Origin: Rhodopseudomonas palustris
GTDB taxonomy: Bacteria > Pseudomonadota > Alphaproteobacteria > Rhizobiales > Xanthobacteraceae
Direction of reading: 5' to 3'
NCBI GenBank assembly: GCA_016215605.1
Contig: JACRJB010000039.1
Location: 1 to 48,389, forward strand
Length of the DNA stretch: 48,389 bases
The position numbers and the translations under genes were made by a program. Each line of letters starts with the position of its first letter. Position 1 is the stretch's first letter. Under the pieces are notes generated by a model. The model was not told the DNA's origin. It made no database searches and saw only the letters and a list, made by a program, of their open reading frames with translations. Shown here piece after piece: positions 9,901-21,346 of the stretch.

Positions 9901-10455
9901 CTTCGCCCCCGGTGAAAGTCGAGGTCATTACTTGAGGTTCATTGGTTTCTGTTCGTCAATTGGTCGATGGTCTTTGTTGGTTCAAGTGCGATGTAGTTGA
10001 GAAATTTGGCCGGTGCCGTTCTCGTCCGGTGAGCAGGGAAGCCTCGCCACAACGGCCGTTTGTGAAAGTATCAGGATTCGAGCAGCTTCGTCATCTCCGT
10101 CATTGCGAGCGAAGCGAAGCAATCCAGAGGCGCCGAGCACTGCGTTGCTGGATTGCTTCGTCGCTTGCGCTCCTCGCAATGACGGCTGGAGCGGTCGTTT
10201 TTCGACGGGCGCGTTTTGTCCGGAGTCGCGTGGCAACGATCGCCCGAGCTGTGATCACATCAGGCGTCGGCACCAGCCGCATGCCGCCACCCCCTGATCG
10301 TCGCCGCTACGATCGTCGCGCTTGCGGCCAACCGGAAGCGATCGCGTCCGACAGTGCAGCGCACAAAAGCGGGGGGTGTTAGTGCATCGGATTTCGTCTT
10401 GCAATCAGCAAAAGGACGGAGGAGGATCGCGCAACAAAAAGAAGCAAGGCTTGGG
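9901..10455. other. Long intergenic region between the HNH gene and the sugar ABC operon
   Basis: This 555-base gap holds A/T-richer DNA up to about 10010 (continuous with the HNH insert), then the palindromic repeat at 10098-10184, and then the probable promoter/leader of the ABC operon. I see no convincing gene or defined operator in it. A strong purine-rich GGAGGAGG lies at about 10416-10424 but leads to no in-frame start at normal spacing. Confidence 0.5.
10098..10184. repeat. Palindromic intergenic repeat (cgtcattgcgag type, copy 1)
   Basis: Perfect 12-bp terminal arms cgtcattgcgag (10098-10109) and ctcgcaatgacg (10173-10184) enclose inner pairs gcaatccag / ctggattgc. A second copy with the same arms and inner block is at 25991-26070. 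Confidence 0.8.
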
Positions 10456-11427
10456 ATGGCGCTCAGACGGATCAACCAGCAGGGCATCGTGCTCGGCATA
10501 TTCGCCGTCATGTTCGTGGCCTTCACGGCGTTTCTACCTGGATTTTTCACCACCGCGAATATGCTGACGCTGCTGCAGAACGTGTCCGTTCTCGGCATTC
10601 TCGGCCTGGCGATGGCGATCGTGGTGATCGGTCGCGGCATCGATATTTCGCTGATCGCCGTGCTCGCGGTGCCGCCGGGGCTGGTGCTGCAGATGGTGCA
10701 GGACGGCAGCTCGCTGCCGGTCGCGCTGTCGGTGGCGCTGCTGCTGTCGCTGGCGTTCGGGCTGTTCAACGGCTGGCTGATCGCCTACGCGGAAGTGCCG
10801 GCGCTGTTCACGACGCTCGCCAGCGGATTGTTTCTCGCCGGGTTCGGTCAGGCGGCGCTGTTCAAGCTCGACGTCGTGCAATGGAGCCCGGGCCTGCAGG
10901 GCTTCGAATGGCTCGGGCAGGGGCAGTTGCTCGGCATACCGATGCCGATCATCGTGTTCGCGCTGGCCTGCGGTCTGGTCGCCTTCCTGCTGCGCAGCAC
11001 GCGGCCGGGCGCCTACATCTATGCGATCGGCGACAATCCGAACACCGCCCGCGTCACCGGCGTCCCGACCCGGCCGATCATCGTGCTGCAGTTCGTGCTG
11101 GCGGCTTTGATCGGCTGCTTCGCCGGTCTGGTGATGGCGGCGTCGGTCAACAGCATGCCGACCCGGATCTTCAACTCGACGATGATCTACGACGTGATCC
11201 TCGTCGTCGTGCTCGGCGGCATCGGCCTGTCGGGCGGCCGCGGCGGCGTGCTCAACGTGGTGATCGGAACGCTGCTGATCGGCACCATGCTGAACGGCAT
11301 GACGATCATGGACGTGTCGTATTCGGGGCAGAATCTGGTGAAGGGCGTGGTGCTGCTGGTCGCGGTGATCGCGGACTCCTTCCTCAATCCGAGGAACGAG
11401 GAGACGGCCCAGCAAGGCGATATCTGA
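10456..11427 (+). CDS. Sugar ABC transporter permease (CUT2/RbsC family)
   Basis: The 323-residue inner-membrane permease has about eight to ten hydrophobic segments and RbsC-family marks: the NMLTLLQNVSVLGILGLAMA opening, GRGIDISLIAV (counterpart of GGIDLSVGS), the AIGDNPNTARVTGVP cytoplasmic loop and the VVVLGGIGLSGGRG segment. It should form half of the channel for uptake of a monosaccharide or polyol. The ATG at 10456 has AAGG six bases upstream; the frame stays open upstream but has no better site. It is the first gene of an operon with a binding protein, a second permease, a propeller protein and an ATPase. The substrate is unknown. Confidence 0.87.
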   Translation: MALRRINQQGIVLGIFAVMFVAFTAFLPGFFTTANMLTLLQNVSVLGILGLAMAIVVIGRGIDISLIAVLAVPPGLVLQMVQDGSSLPVALSVALLLSLAFGLFNGWLIAYAEVPALFTTLASGLFLAGFGQAALFKLDVVQWSPGLQGFEWLGQGQLLGIPMPIIVFALACGLVAFLLRSTRPGAYIYAIGDNPNTARVTGVPTRPIIVLQFVLAALIGCFAGLVMAASVNSMPTRIFNSTMIYDVILVVVLGGIGLSGGRGGVLNVVIGTLLIGTMLNGMTIMDVSYSGQNLVKGVVLLVAVIADSFLNPRNEETAQQGDI

Positions 11428-11479
11428 AAGCTACGGCGATCAACGCCGGGCGACTGAGCAAGACCAAAGGGAGTGAGAC

Positions 11480-12502
11480 ATGTCGACTGCAATGAAGCGC
11501 GCGGTGGCGCGGGTGATTCTCGCCGGAGCGGCGGTGGCGGCGCTGGCGCTGCCCGCGCGGGCCCAGCAGGGGCTCGACGAGCCGTTCCAGGCGCCGTTCA
11601 AGGCGGCGCTGGCCGGCAAGACCGTCGCCTATGTGCCGGTGGCGATGAATTTCGATCTCACCGAAGGCTGGTTCGCCGGGGTGAAGAAGGAGCTCGAGCC
11701 CTACGGCATGAAGGTGATCGTCCGCGATCCGAACTGGAGCACCAGTGCGGGCGCGCAGGCGGTGACGACGCTGATCTCGGAAAAGCCGGCGGCGATCATC
11801 ATCCACAATCCGGACGTGCAGACCTACGCCAAGCTGCTGCAGCGCGCCGAGAAGGAAGGCATCTTCATCATCCAGATCAACATGGGCTCGGTGTATCGCA
11901 GCTCGGCCTTCGTCGGCGCCAACTGGATCGAGGTCGGCGAGCGCGCCGCCGAGGCGGTGGTGAAGGCCTGCGAGGGCAAGTCCGGCAAGGTCGCGATCAT
12001 GCAGGGCGCGCTGTCGGCGGCGACCTCGGCCTACACGCTGAAGGGCGTCGAGAACGTGCTGGCCAAGCATTCGAACATCAAGGTGGTGTCGTCGCAGGCG
12101 GCCGACTGGGACGCGGCCAAGGCCAAGGCGATCACCCAGACGGTGCTGAAGCAGAACCCGGATCTCTGCGGCATCGTCGGGTTCTGGGACGGCATGGACA
12201 TCGGCACCGCCGCGGCGGTGAAGGAGGCGGGTCTCACCGGCAAGGTGTTCCTCGCCACCTCGGGCGGCGGCGAGCGCAAGGGCGCCTGCGAGCTGGTGAA
12301 GTCGGGCGCGTTCGATCTCAATCTCAGCTACGACGTGCCGATCCAGGCCGCCGACATGGCGGCGATGATCAAGTGGCTGCTGTCCTCCGGCGCGAAGCCG
12401 GGCGACATCAAGGGCTCGATCTACACCACGCTGATCCCGATCACCAAGGACAACGCGGATTCGTCGACCGCCTGCTGGAATCTCAGCGACCTGAAGAAAT
12501 AG
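11480..12502 (+). CDS. Periplasmic sugar-binding protein of the ABC transporter
   Basis: The 340-residue protein has a Sec signal peptide (about 1-28, cleavage after ARA) and a type I periplasmic-binding fold: KTVAYVPVAMNFDLTEGWFAG at the start of the mature domain, two-lobe hinge segments (GKSGKVAIMQG, about 170-180) and a C-terminal lobe ending SSTACWNLSDLKK. It should capture the sugar ligand and deliver it to the two permeases. GGGAG precedes the ATG. It lies 52 bases after the first permease and 81 bases before the second, so this is one operon. Ligand identity is not evident, although lactone-hydrolase-like neighbours suggest an aldose or sugar acid/lactone. Confidence 0.88.
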   Translation: MSTAMKRAVARVILAGAAVAALALPARAQQGLDEPFQAPFKAALAGKTVAYVPVAMNFDLTEGWFAGVKKELEPYGMKVIVRDPNWSTSAGAQAVTTLISEKPAAIIIHNPDVQTYAKLLQRAEKEGIFIIQINMGSVYRSSAFVGANWIEVGERAAEAVVKACEGKSGKVAIMQGALSAATSAYTLKGVENVLAKHSNIKVVSSQAADWDAAKAKAITQTVLKQNPDLCGIVGFWDGMDIGTAAAVKEAGLTGKVFLATSGGGERKGACELVKSGAFDLNLSYDVPIQAADMAAMIKWLLSSGAKPGDIKGSIYTTLIPITKDNADSSTACWNLSDLKK

Positions 12503-12583
12503 CGGCCTCTATTTCGACCCCGGCGACGCCCGCTGTCCGGCGGGCGATCGCCGCGGGTTCGCGCTCCAGCCCTGCGGTTCAAG

Positions 12584-14701
12584 ATGCAAGAAACGTTCGT
12601 CAAACTCAGGTCGCGCTATTGGCCCGACCATCTGCTCGGCGAGATTCTGTCCAAGCGGTGGACCGAGACCGCGATCCCGATGATCGTGCTGATCGCGGTC
12701 GCGGTCGCGCTCAGCCAGGCGATCCCCGGGTTCCTGTCGCCGGCGTCGCTCGGCGACACCGCCCGCCAGGCCGGCGAAATCGGCTTCGTCGTGCTCGGCA
12801 TGGCGCTGGTCGTCATCGTCGGCGGCGTCGACCTGTCGGTCGGGTCGATGTTCGCGCTGTGCGATTTCTGCGCGCTGTACTGCCTCAACGTGCTGAACTG
12901 GCCGGTGCCGGCGGTGATCGTCGCCACCATCGCGTTCGGGGCGCTGCTCGGCAGCGTCAACGGCATCCTGATCGGCTATCTGCGGCTGCGCGCCTTCATC
13001 ACCACGCTGATCACGCTGATCATCTTCCGCTCCGCCTACGATCTGCTGCTGGTCGGCAATTCCGTCAAGATCGCCTCGTCGATGCCGGATTTCCCGGCGT
13101 GGGATTTCCTCGGCGGCGGCGAGCTGTTCGGCATCCCGAGCGTCGCGCTGCTCTACGTCGTGATCGCGATCTTCGGCCACATCTTCCTGACGCGGCTGCG
13201 GCCGGGCTGGCACATCACCGCCATCGGCGGCTCGCGCCGCTCGGCGTATAATTCCGGCATCCCGGTCCGCCGCACCATCGCGCTGTGCTACGTCGCCAGC
13301 GGTGCGCTGACCGGCATCGGCGCGCTGTTCTTCGCGGCGCGGCTCGGCACCGTCGGCGGCGACGTCGGCGTCGGTCTCGAAGTCACGGTGCTGACCGCCA
13401 CCGTGCTCGGCGGCATCACGCTCGGCGGCGGCAAGGGCTCGGTCGCCAAGGCGCTGGCCGGCACGCTGATCGTGCTCCTGATCACCAACGGCCTGACCAC
13501 GCTGTCGGTGCGCGGCGGCTACAACCGCATGGTGCTGGCGTCGATCCTGCTGGTCGCGGCGATGATCGACATCCGCTGGCTGAAGAACCGCAACCGCATC
13601 ATCAGCAAGGTCTATGTCGCGCCGGCCTATCACTATCTGCCGCCGCCGCCCTCGACCGAAATCGGCAAGGGCGGTCCGTTCGAGCAGAACGACAAGCTGC
13701 GCGACGTCTCGCTGATCGGGCTCAGCCGGATCGAGTCGCCCGAGGACGTCATCCTCGATCGCCACGACAACCTTTATGCCGGGTCGCGGCACGGCGACAT
13801 CATGAAGTTCCACGCGCCGGACTACACGCGCATGGAGGTGTTCGCCCATATCGGCGGCCAGCCGCTCGGCATGGCGTTCGATCGCAACGACAATCTGTAC
13901 TGCTGCATCGGCGGCATGGGCCTGTATCGCATCGCGCCGGACGGCAAGGTCGAGAAGGCGACCGACGAGACCAACCGCAGCATCTGGTCGGTCAACGACG
14001 ACAGCCGGCTGCGGCTCGCCGACGACCTCGACATCGCCGACGACGGCCGGATCTTCTTCTCGGAAGCGACCGTGCGCTACGAGATGGACGAGTGGCCGGT
14101 CGACGGACTCGAGGCGCGCGGCAACGGCCGCATCATCTGCTACGACCCGAACAAGAACACCACCCGCACCGTGCTGCGCGGCCTGAAATTCCCGAACGGC
14201 ATCTGCATCGCCAGCGACCGGCAGTCGATCCTGTTCGCCGAAACCTTCGGCTGCTCGATCAAGCGCTATTGGTTCGACGGGCCGAAGTCGGGGACGGTCG
14301 AGGTGGTGATGGACAATCTGCCGGGCTATCCGGACAACATCAATCTCGCCTCCGACGGCAACTACTGGCTGGCGCTGGTCGGGATGCGTTCGCCGGCGCT
14401 CGATCTGGCGTGGCGGATGCCCGACTTCCGCCGCCGCATGGGCAAGCGGCTGCCGGTCGACGAGTGGCTGTTCCCGAACATCAACACCGGCTGCGTCGTC
14501 AAGTTCAACGAGCAGGGCAAGATCCTCGAATCGTTCTGGGACCTGTCCGGCGCCAATCATCCGATGATCACCTCGATGCGTGAGCACCGCGGCCATTTGT
14601 ATCTCGGCGGCATCGCCAACAACCGGATCGGCCGCTACAAGCTGGACGGCGCCGATCCGAACTTCGTCCAGTACGACAAGCGATGGGGGAAACAGGCATG
14701 A
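12584..14701 (+). CDS. Fusion: sugar ABC permease plus SMP-30/strictosidine-synthase-like beta-propeller
   Basis: The first ~335 of 705 residues are a complete RbsC-type permease (GGVDLSVGSMFAL, AIGGSRRSAYNSGIPV, VLGGITLGGGKGS). A proline-rich linker follows (about 345-375), then a second domain from ~380 to the end with propeller repeats such as PEDVILDRHDNLYAGS, GMAFDRNDNLYCCIG, LKFPNGICIASD and YPDNINLASDGNYWLA. These match SMP-30/gluconolactonase and strictosidine-synthase-like proteins. In this permease family the C-terminus is cytoplasmic, so the propeller would act on the imported product, for example by opening a lactone; that is inference. There is no stop or frameshift between the halves. 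It overlaps the next gene by four bases (ATGA). Confidence 0.85.
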   Translation: MQETFVKLRSRYWPDHLLGEILSKRWTETAIPMIVLIAVAVALSQAIPGFLSPASLGDTARQAGEIGFVVLGMALVVIVGGVDLSVGSMFALCDFCALYCLNVLNWPVPAVIVATIAFGALLGSVNGILIGYLRLRAFITTLITLIIFRSAYDLLLVGNSVKIASSMPDFPAWDFLGGGELFGIPSVALLYVVIAIFGHIFLTRLRPGWHITAIGGSRRSAYNSGIPVRRTIALCYVASGALTGIGALFFAARLGTVGGDVGVGLEVTVLTATVLGGITLGGGKGSVAKALAGTLIVLLITNGLTTLSVRGGYNRMVLASILLVAAMIDIRWLKNRNRIISKVYVAPAYHYLPPPPSTEIGKGGPFEQNDKLRDVSLIGLSRIESPEDVILDRHDNLYAGSRHGDIMKFHAPDYTRMEVFAHIGGQPLGMAFDRNDNLYCCIGGMGLYRIAPDGKVEKATDETNRSIWSVNDDSRLRLADDLDIADDGRIFFSEATVRYEMDEWPVDGLEARGNGRIICYDPNKNTTRTVLRGLKFPNGICIASDRQSILFAETFGCSIKRYWFDGPKSGTVEVVMDNLPGYPDNINLASDGNYWLALVGMRSPALDLAWRMPDFRRRMGKRLPVDEWLFPNINTGCVVKFNEQGKILESFWDLSGANHPMITSMREHRGHLYLGGIANNRIGRYKLDGADPNFVQYDKRWGKQA

Positions 14702-15785
14702 TCCCGGCGCTGCGCGACATCGCCCATCGCTTCCTCGGCCGCGGCGAGGGCGCCATCACCGTGCCGCCGTTCGACGGCGCGCTGAAGCCGAACCAGGCGC
14801 TGGAACACGCCGAGACGATCGCCGAGCTGCCGCATGCCGAGGATCTCGCCAGCGACGGCACCACGCTCTATGTCGCCGACGGCACCGCCGTGCTGCGGAT
14901 GGACGGCGGCGCGTTCGCGCCGGTGCGCCGGTTCGATCAGCCGCTGACGGCTTTGTGCGTACTGCCGCACGGCCGCGTCGCGGTCGCGCTGGACGGGCGC
15001 GAGGTGCGTGTCTTCACGCCGGGCGATGCGACGGACGCCGTCGTCACCGGCTCCGGGATGACGGCGGTGAATGCGCTGGCGCCGGGGCCGGGCGGCACAT
15101 TGCTCGCGACCGACGGCTCGACCGAGCGGCCCTACGGCGAATGGGGCCGCGATCTGCTCAGCCGCGGCCGTAGCGGCCGGCTGCTGTCGATCGATCCGGC
15201 GTCGCGCCAAATCCGGGTGCTCGCCTCCGGGCTTCGCTACGCCTTCGGCGCGGCGACCGCCGGCGATACGGTGCTGGTCAGCGAGAGCTGGCGGCATCGC
15301 CTGATCGCGATCGGCGGCAACGGGCAGATCAAGCCGACATTCGATCATCTGCCGGTGTATCCGTCGCGGCTGTCGCCGGCGCCGGGCGGCGGGTTCTGGC
15401 TCACCGCCTTCACGGCGCGCACCCAGCTGATCGAATTCGTGCTGCGCGAAGCCACTTATCGCCGCCGGATGATGGCGGAGATCGACCCGGAGTTCTGGGT
15501 GGTGCCGCGGCTGCGCGCCGGGCAATCGTTCCGCGAGCCGATGCAGGGCGCGCACCTCAAGACCATGGGCATAATCAAGCCGTGGGCGCCGCCGCGCTCC
15601 TACGGCCTGGTGGTCCGGCTCGGCCCGGACTGCGCGCCGCTGTACTCGCTGCACAGCCGCGTCGACGGCGTCAATCACGGCGTGGTCGCCGCGGTGCAGA
15701 TCGCGGACAGCCTTTACGTCCTCGCCAAGGGGCCGGGGCGGCTGCTCAGATTGAATCTTTCCGACGTGAAGCGTGAGGCCGGCGC

Positions 15786-15789
<4 letters not shown>
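14698..15789 (+). CDS. SMP-30/strictosidine-synthase-like beta-propeller protein
   Basis: The 363-residue protein has repeated beta-propeller blades (HAEDLASDGTTLYVADG, LPHGRVAVALDG, VNALAPGPGGTLLATDGS, VLVSESWRHRLIAIG) and resembles the C-terminal half of the preceding fusion protein. No signal peptide is visible, so it is probably cytoplasmic. A calcium-dependent lactonase or other hydrolase role is suggested by the family, but the catalytic ligands cannot be assigned with confidence. Start ATG overlaps the upstream stop (ATGA), and its own stop overlaps the ATPase gene start (ATGA), so the three genes are translationally coupled. Confidence 0.78.
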
Positions 15790-17282
<1,493 letters not shown>

Positions 17283-17557
17283 GACCGGCGGCCGATCGCG
17301 CCGTCGCTGTCGCCGGTGGCCGGCTCGCGGCCGGCGCGAGCTGCGGACCGTTTCCGAACCGCGCCGGGCCTCTCGCCCAGGTCGACCAACCGGATCTTCC
17401 GGCCGATTCCAGCCTGTGAATATCGTCGATCGGGCATGCAACGAATTCGGGCGTTCGCCGTTGTCGGACGGTCCGCGTGCCGGAGAGTTCCATCCGCCCA
17501 AACGGCTCGCTGTCAGCGCAACGCTTTCCATTGGTCCCATGACGCCAGACACCGGCC

Positions 17558-20140
17558 GTGCCTGAAATTCCTGTCGATGCGTCCGGTCGGATCGGGATGC
17601 GGGCCGCCGTGCAGGCGTACGATTGGGCCGCGAGCCCGCTCGGACCCGTCGCGCATTGGCCGGCGCCGCTGCGCGTCACCGTCGACACCATGCTGGCGAC
17701 CGCGATCCCGTCCTTCGTCGTCTGGGGCGACGCGCTGACGCTGCTCTACAACGACGCCTATGTCGACCTGCTCGCGAGCCGGCACCCGGCCGCGCTCGGG
17801 CAGTCGTTTCGCGACGTCTGGCCGGAGATCTGGCCGGACCTCGACCCGCTGGTGCGCCGCGCCTATGCGGGCGAGTCGCTGGCGCAGCAGAACCTGCGGT
17901 TGCTGATGGCGCGCAAGGGCTACGCCGAGGAGACCTGGTTCACCTATTTCTACACGCCGGTCCGTCTCGACGACGGCAGCGTCGGCGGCTTCCTCGGCGG
18001 CTGCATCGAGAACACCGAGCCGATGCGCGCCAGCAAGGCGCTGGCGGAGGTCAACGCCAAGCTGCAGCAGTCGATCGTCGAACAGCAGTCGGCGCACGAC
18101 GCGGTCAACCAGAGCGAGGCGCGCTATCGCGCGCTGTTCGAGGCGATCGACGACGGTTTCTGCATCATCGAATTCTTCGACGGACCGCACGGGCCGCTGA
18201 GCGACTACGTCCATGTCGAAGCCAATCCCGGCTACGAACGGCAGACCGGCATTCCCGGCATCGTCGGCCGCACCGTTCGCGACCTGGTGCCGGCCGAAGC
18301 CGACGGCTGGGTCGAGCTGTATCGCGACGTGCTGCTCACCGGCCGGACCATCCATTTCGAGCGCGACTTCGTCGCGGTGAACCGCATCATCGAGGTGTCG
18401 GCGTCGCGGATCGAGCCGGCTAGCCGCAAGCAAGTCTCGGTGCTGTTTCGCGACATCACCGCGCGCAAGGCGGCCGAGGCGGCGCTGCGCGAAAGCGAGA
18501 AGCTGGCTCGCGAGAACGTCCAGCGCGTGCAGCTCGCGCTCGCCGCCGGCGCGATCATCGGCACCTGGCTGTGGGATCTGCCGAACGACCGCTTCACCGT
18601 CGACGAGGCGTTCGCCCGCGCGTTCGGGCTCGACCCGGCCAAGGGCCGCGACGGCCTCAGCCTGGCGCAGGTGGTCGAGACCGTTCGCCCCGACGATCAG
18701 CAGGGGCTGGCGGACGCGATCAACGAAGCGATCAAGCGCGGCGGCTCCTACGCCTATCAGTACCGGGTGCGGCGGGCCGACGGCAAATACTACTGGCTGG
18801 AAGCCAACGGCCGCGTCGACCTCGGCCCCGACGGCACGCCGCTGAGTTTTCCCGGTGTGCTGATCGACATCGAAGACCGCCGTGCGCTCGTCGACGAGCG
18901 CGACCACGCGATCTCGGCGCTGCGCGCGCTCAACGAAACGCTCGAGCAGCGCATCGCGGCGAGCCGCGCCGAATTGCTGCGCTCCGAGGAGCAGTTGCGG
19001 CAGTCGCAGAAGATGGAAGCGGTCGGCCAGCTGACCGGCGGCCTCGCGCACGACTTCAACAATCTGCTCGCCGGCATTTCCGGCAGTCTGGAATTGATGA
19101 CCACGCGCATCAGCCAGGGCCGGATGAAGGACGTCGACAAATATCTGGTCGCGGCGCAGGGCGCGGTGAAGCGTGCGGCGTCGCTGACGCACCGGCTGCT
19201 CGCGTTCGCGCGCCGGCAGACGCTGACGCCGACGGCGGCGAACGTCAACAATCTGGTCGCCGGCATGCTCGACCTGATCCAGCGCAGCGTCGGGCCCGGC
19301 ATCGACGTGCAGTATGTCGGCGCCAGCGGCCTGTGGGCCGTGCTGGTCGACGTGCCGCAGCTCGAAAGCGCGCTGCTGAATCTGTGCATCAACGCCCGCG
19401 ACGCGATGCCGAACGGCGGCAAGATCACGATCGAGACCGGCAATCGCTGGATCGACCGGACGCAGGCGAAGCTCTACGACATTCCGACCGGACAATACGT
19501 CTCGCTGTGCGTCTCGGACACCGGCACCGGCATGACGCCGGACGTGATCGCCAAGGCGTTCGATCCGTTCTTCACCACCAAGCCGATCGGGCAGGGCACC
19601 GGCCTCGGCCTGTCGATGATCTACGGCTTCGCCCAGCAGTCCGGCGGCCAGGTGCGGATCTATTCCGAAGTCGGAGACGGCACGATGGTGTGCATCTATC
19701 TGCCGCGCCATCGCGGCCAGGCGGAGGAAGACGAGCGCAGCCCCGATTCGATGGTGATCCCGTTCGCCGAAGCCGGCGAGACCGTGCTGGTGGTCGACGA
19801 CGAGCCGACGGTGCGTATGCTGGTCACCGACGTGCTGGAAGATCTCGGCTACAAGGCGATCGAGGCGGCCGACAGCGTCGGCGGCCTGCGCGCGCTGCAG
19901 TCGGACGCGCGAATCGATTTGTTGATCACCGATGTCGGCCTGCCGGGCGGCATGAACGGCCGGCAACTGGCCGACGCGGCGCGGCAGACCCGGCCCGATC
20001 TCAGCATCCTGTTCATCACCGGCTTCGCCGAGAACGCGCTGCTCAACAACGGCCAGCTCGAACCCGGCATGGCGGTGCTCACCAAGCCGTTCGCGGTGGA
20101 TACGCTGGCGGCGCGGATTCGCGAGCTGATCGCCAAGTAG
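17558..20140 (+). CDS. PAS-domain hybrid sensor histidine kinase with C-terminal receiver
   Basis: The 860-residue cytoplasmic hybrid kinase has no obvious membrane segment. Order: PAS-like domain (about 20-160, opening with YDWAASPLGPVAHWP), a second PAS (195-310), a third PAS (330-450), a short coiled coil, a HisKA domain with phosphoacceptor His498 in GGLAHDFNNLL, a HATPase domain (NLCINARDAMP, DTGTGM, GQGTGLGLS) and a receiver domain (740-858) with phosphorylatable Asp792 in LLITDVGLPGG. The signal is unknown. GTG at 17558 is used as start; an ATG at 17539 in another frame stops after eight codons, and an internal ATG at 17597 is possible. It follows the sugar ABC operon on the same strand, but a functional link is not shown. 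Confidence 0.85.
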   Translation: MPEIPVDASGRIGMRAAVQAYDWAASPLGPVAHWPAPLRVTVDTMLATAIPSFVVWGDALTLLYNDAYVDLLASRHPAALGQSFRDVWPEIWPDLDPLVRRAYAGESLAQQNLRLLMARKGYAEETWFTYFYTPVRLDDGSVGGFLGGCIENTEPMRASKALAEVNAKLQQSIVEQQSAHDAVNQSEARYRALFEAIDDGFCIIEFFDGPHGPLSDYVHVEANPGYERQTGIPGIVGRTVRDLVPAEADGWVELYRDVLLTGRTIHFERDFVAVNRIIEVSASRIEPASRKQVSVLFRDITARKAAEAALRESEKLARENVQRVQLALAAGAIIGTWLWDLPNDRFTVDEAFARAFGLDPAKGRDGLSLAQVVETVRPDDQQGLADAINEAIKRGGSYAYQYRVRRADGKYYWLEANGRVDLGPDGTPLSFPGVLIDIEDRRALVDERDHAISALRALNETLEQRIAASRAELLRSEEQLRQSQKMEAVGQLTGGLAHDFNNLLAGISGSLELMTTRISQGRMKDVDKYLVAAQGAVKRAASLTHRLLAFARRQTLTPTAANVNNLVAGMLDLIQRSVGPGIDVQYVGASGLWAVLVDVPQLESALLNLCINARDAMPNGGKITIETGNRWIDRTQAKLYDIPTGQYVSLCVSDTGTGMTPDVIAKAFDPFFTTKPIGQGTGLGLSMIYGFAQQSGGQVRIYSEVGDGTMVCIYLPRHRGQAEEDERSPDSMVIPFAEAGETVLVVDDEPTVRMLVTDVLEDLGYKAIEAADSVGGLRALQSDARIDLLITDVGLPGGMNGRQLADAARQTRPDLSILFITGFAENALLNNGQLEPGMAVLTKPFAVDTLAARIRELIAK

Positions 20141-20195
20141 GGCGAACGCGGAAGCCCGATCGCTCGAGCGGCTCGCGATGAAGCAGGCGCGCCGG

Positions 20196-20519
20196 TCAGC
20201 CGCGCGGCCCCAGCAGGATGATCGCGGCGCCGAGCAGGCAGACGCAGGCGCCGGTGACGTCCCAGCGGTCCGGGCGGACGTTCTCGACGCCCCACAGCCA
20301 CGTCAGTGAGGCGACGATGTAAATCCCGCCATAGGCGGCGTAGGCGCGGCCGGCGGCCTCGCTTTCGACCAGCGTCAGCAGATAGGCGAAGGCGACCAGC
20401 GACAGCAGGCCCGGCGCCAGCCACCAGATCGGCTTGCCGAGTCGCAACCATCCCCAGAACGCGAAGCAGCCCGCGATCTCGGCGATGGCCGCGCAGACAT
20501 AGACGAGGGCGGTCTTCAT
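20196..20519 (-). CDS. YnfA/UPF0060 family small membrane protein
   Basis: The 107-residue protein has four predicted membrane helices and UPF0060 marks: the [18 protein letters not shown] segment after helix 1, [12 protein letters not shown] in the middle and [19 protein letters not shown] at the end. Family members resemble small multidrug-resistance transporters in size and topology, but the function is not settled. Its ATG lies in an ATGA overlap with the lipB stop, so it is translationally coupled to lipB. Why these two are linked is unclear. Confidence 0.88.
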   Translation of the reverse strand: MKTALVYVCAAIAEIAGCFAFWGWLRLGKPIWWLAPGLLSLVAFAYLLTLVESEAAGRAYAAYGGIYIVASLTWLWGVENVRPDRWDVTGACVCLLGAAIILLGPRG

Positions 20520-21283
20520 CCGGGCAACGCTGTCGCGGCGTCCGCGGTCGGCGCGGCGTGCTTCGCATCGACGGTCGCGCCGAAGATGTCAGTGAAGGCC
20601 GCGCGCAGCGCGAGGTCGACGTCGGGCATCGTCACCGGCAGGCCGAGATCGACCAGGCTGGTGACGCCGTAGCGCGGGTCGCTGATGCCGCACGGCACGA
20701 TCGCGCTGAAATGCGACAGGTCCGGCTCGACATTGATGGCGATGCCGTGCAGCGACACCCAGCGCTTCAGCCGGACGCCGATCGCGGCGATCTTGTCCTC
20801 GAAGCCGGCGCCCTTGTCGGGCCGGGCCACCCAGACGCCGACGCGGTCCTCGCGCCGCTCGCCGCGGACGTTGAAGGCGCCGAGCGTGGCGATGATCCAT
20901 TGCTCCAGCGCGGCCACATAGGCGCGGACGTCGGGACGGCGGCTCTTGAGGTCGAGCATCACATAGGCCACACGCTGGCCGGGGCCGTGATAGGTGAGCT
21001 GGCCACCGCGCCCGGTGGCGTGCAGCGGAAACCGCGGATCGAGCAGGTCGCCGGCCTGGCCGCTGGTGCCGGAAGTGTAGAGCGGCGGGTGTTCGAGCAG
21101 CCAGACCAGTTCGTCGGCCTCGCCGGCCGCGATCGCCGCCGCGCGCGAATCCATCGCCGCCACCGCATCGGGATAGGGCACCAGCGAATCGGAGATCAGC
21201 CATTCCACCGGGCGCAGATCGGTCACCGGTCGAAAACCGGCGAGATCCAGCGTCTGGCGGGCATGGGACGGAACGTTAATCAT
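20516..21283 (-). CDS. lipB: Octanoyltransferase (lipoate biosynthesis)
   Basis: The 255-residue enzyme transfers octanoyl groups from acyl carrier protein to the lipoyl domains of 2-oxoacid dehydrogenases and GcvH, the first step of lipoate assembly. LipB marks are present: [26 protein letters not shown], the Lys-containing [17 protein letters not shown] and [18 protein letters not shown], whose Cys is the acyl-enzyme nucleophile. An N-terminal extension of ~25 residues and a C-terminal tail of ~20 residues are not part of the core. It overlaps the YnfA-like gene by four bases and is divergent from the FliN-like gene. Confidence 0.94.
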   Translation of the reverse strand: MINVPSHARQTLDLAGFRPVTDLRPVEWLISDSLVPYPDAVAAMDSRAAAIAAGEADELVWLLEHPPLYTSGTSGQAGDLLDPRFPLHATGRGGQLTYHGPGQRVAYVMLDLKSRRPDVRAYVAALEQWIIATLGAFNVRGERREDRVGVWVARPDKGAGFEDKIAAIGVRLKRWVSLHGIAINVEPDLSHFSAIVPCGISDPRYGVTSLVDLGLPVTMPDVDLALRAAFTDIFGATVDAKHAAPTADAATALPG

Positions 21284-21346
21284 TGGATAACCATAACGTG
21301 GTCAAGTTCGCACAGGTTCGTTTCACAGGCTGCAGTCCGGGTTCCA

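Noticed and set aside
17513-19966. Long minus-strand frame (817 codons) opposite the hybrid kinase
   Set aside because: Same shadow effect; composition is Arg/Gln/Asp/Val-rich with no family motif, while the kinase frame has all its domains intact.
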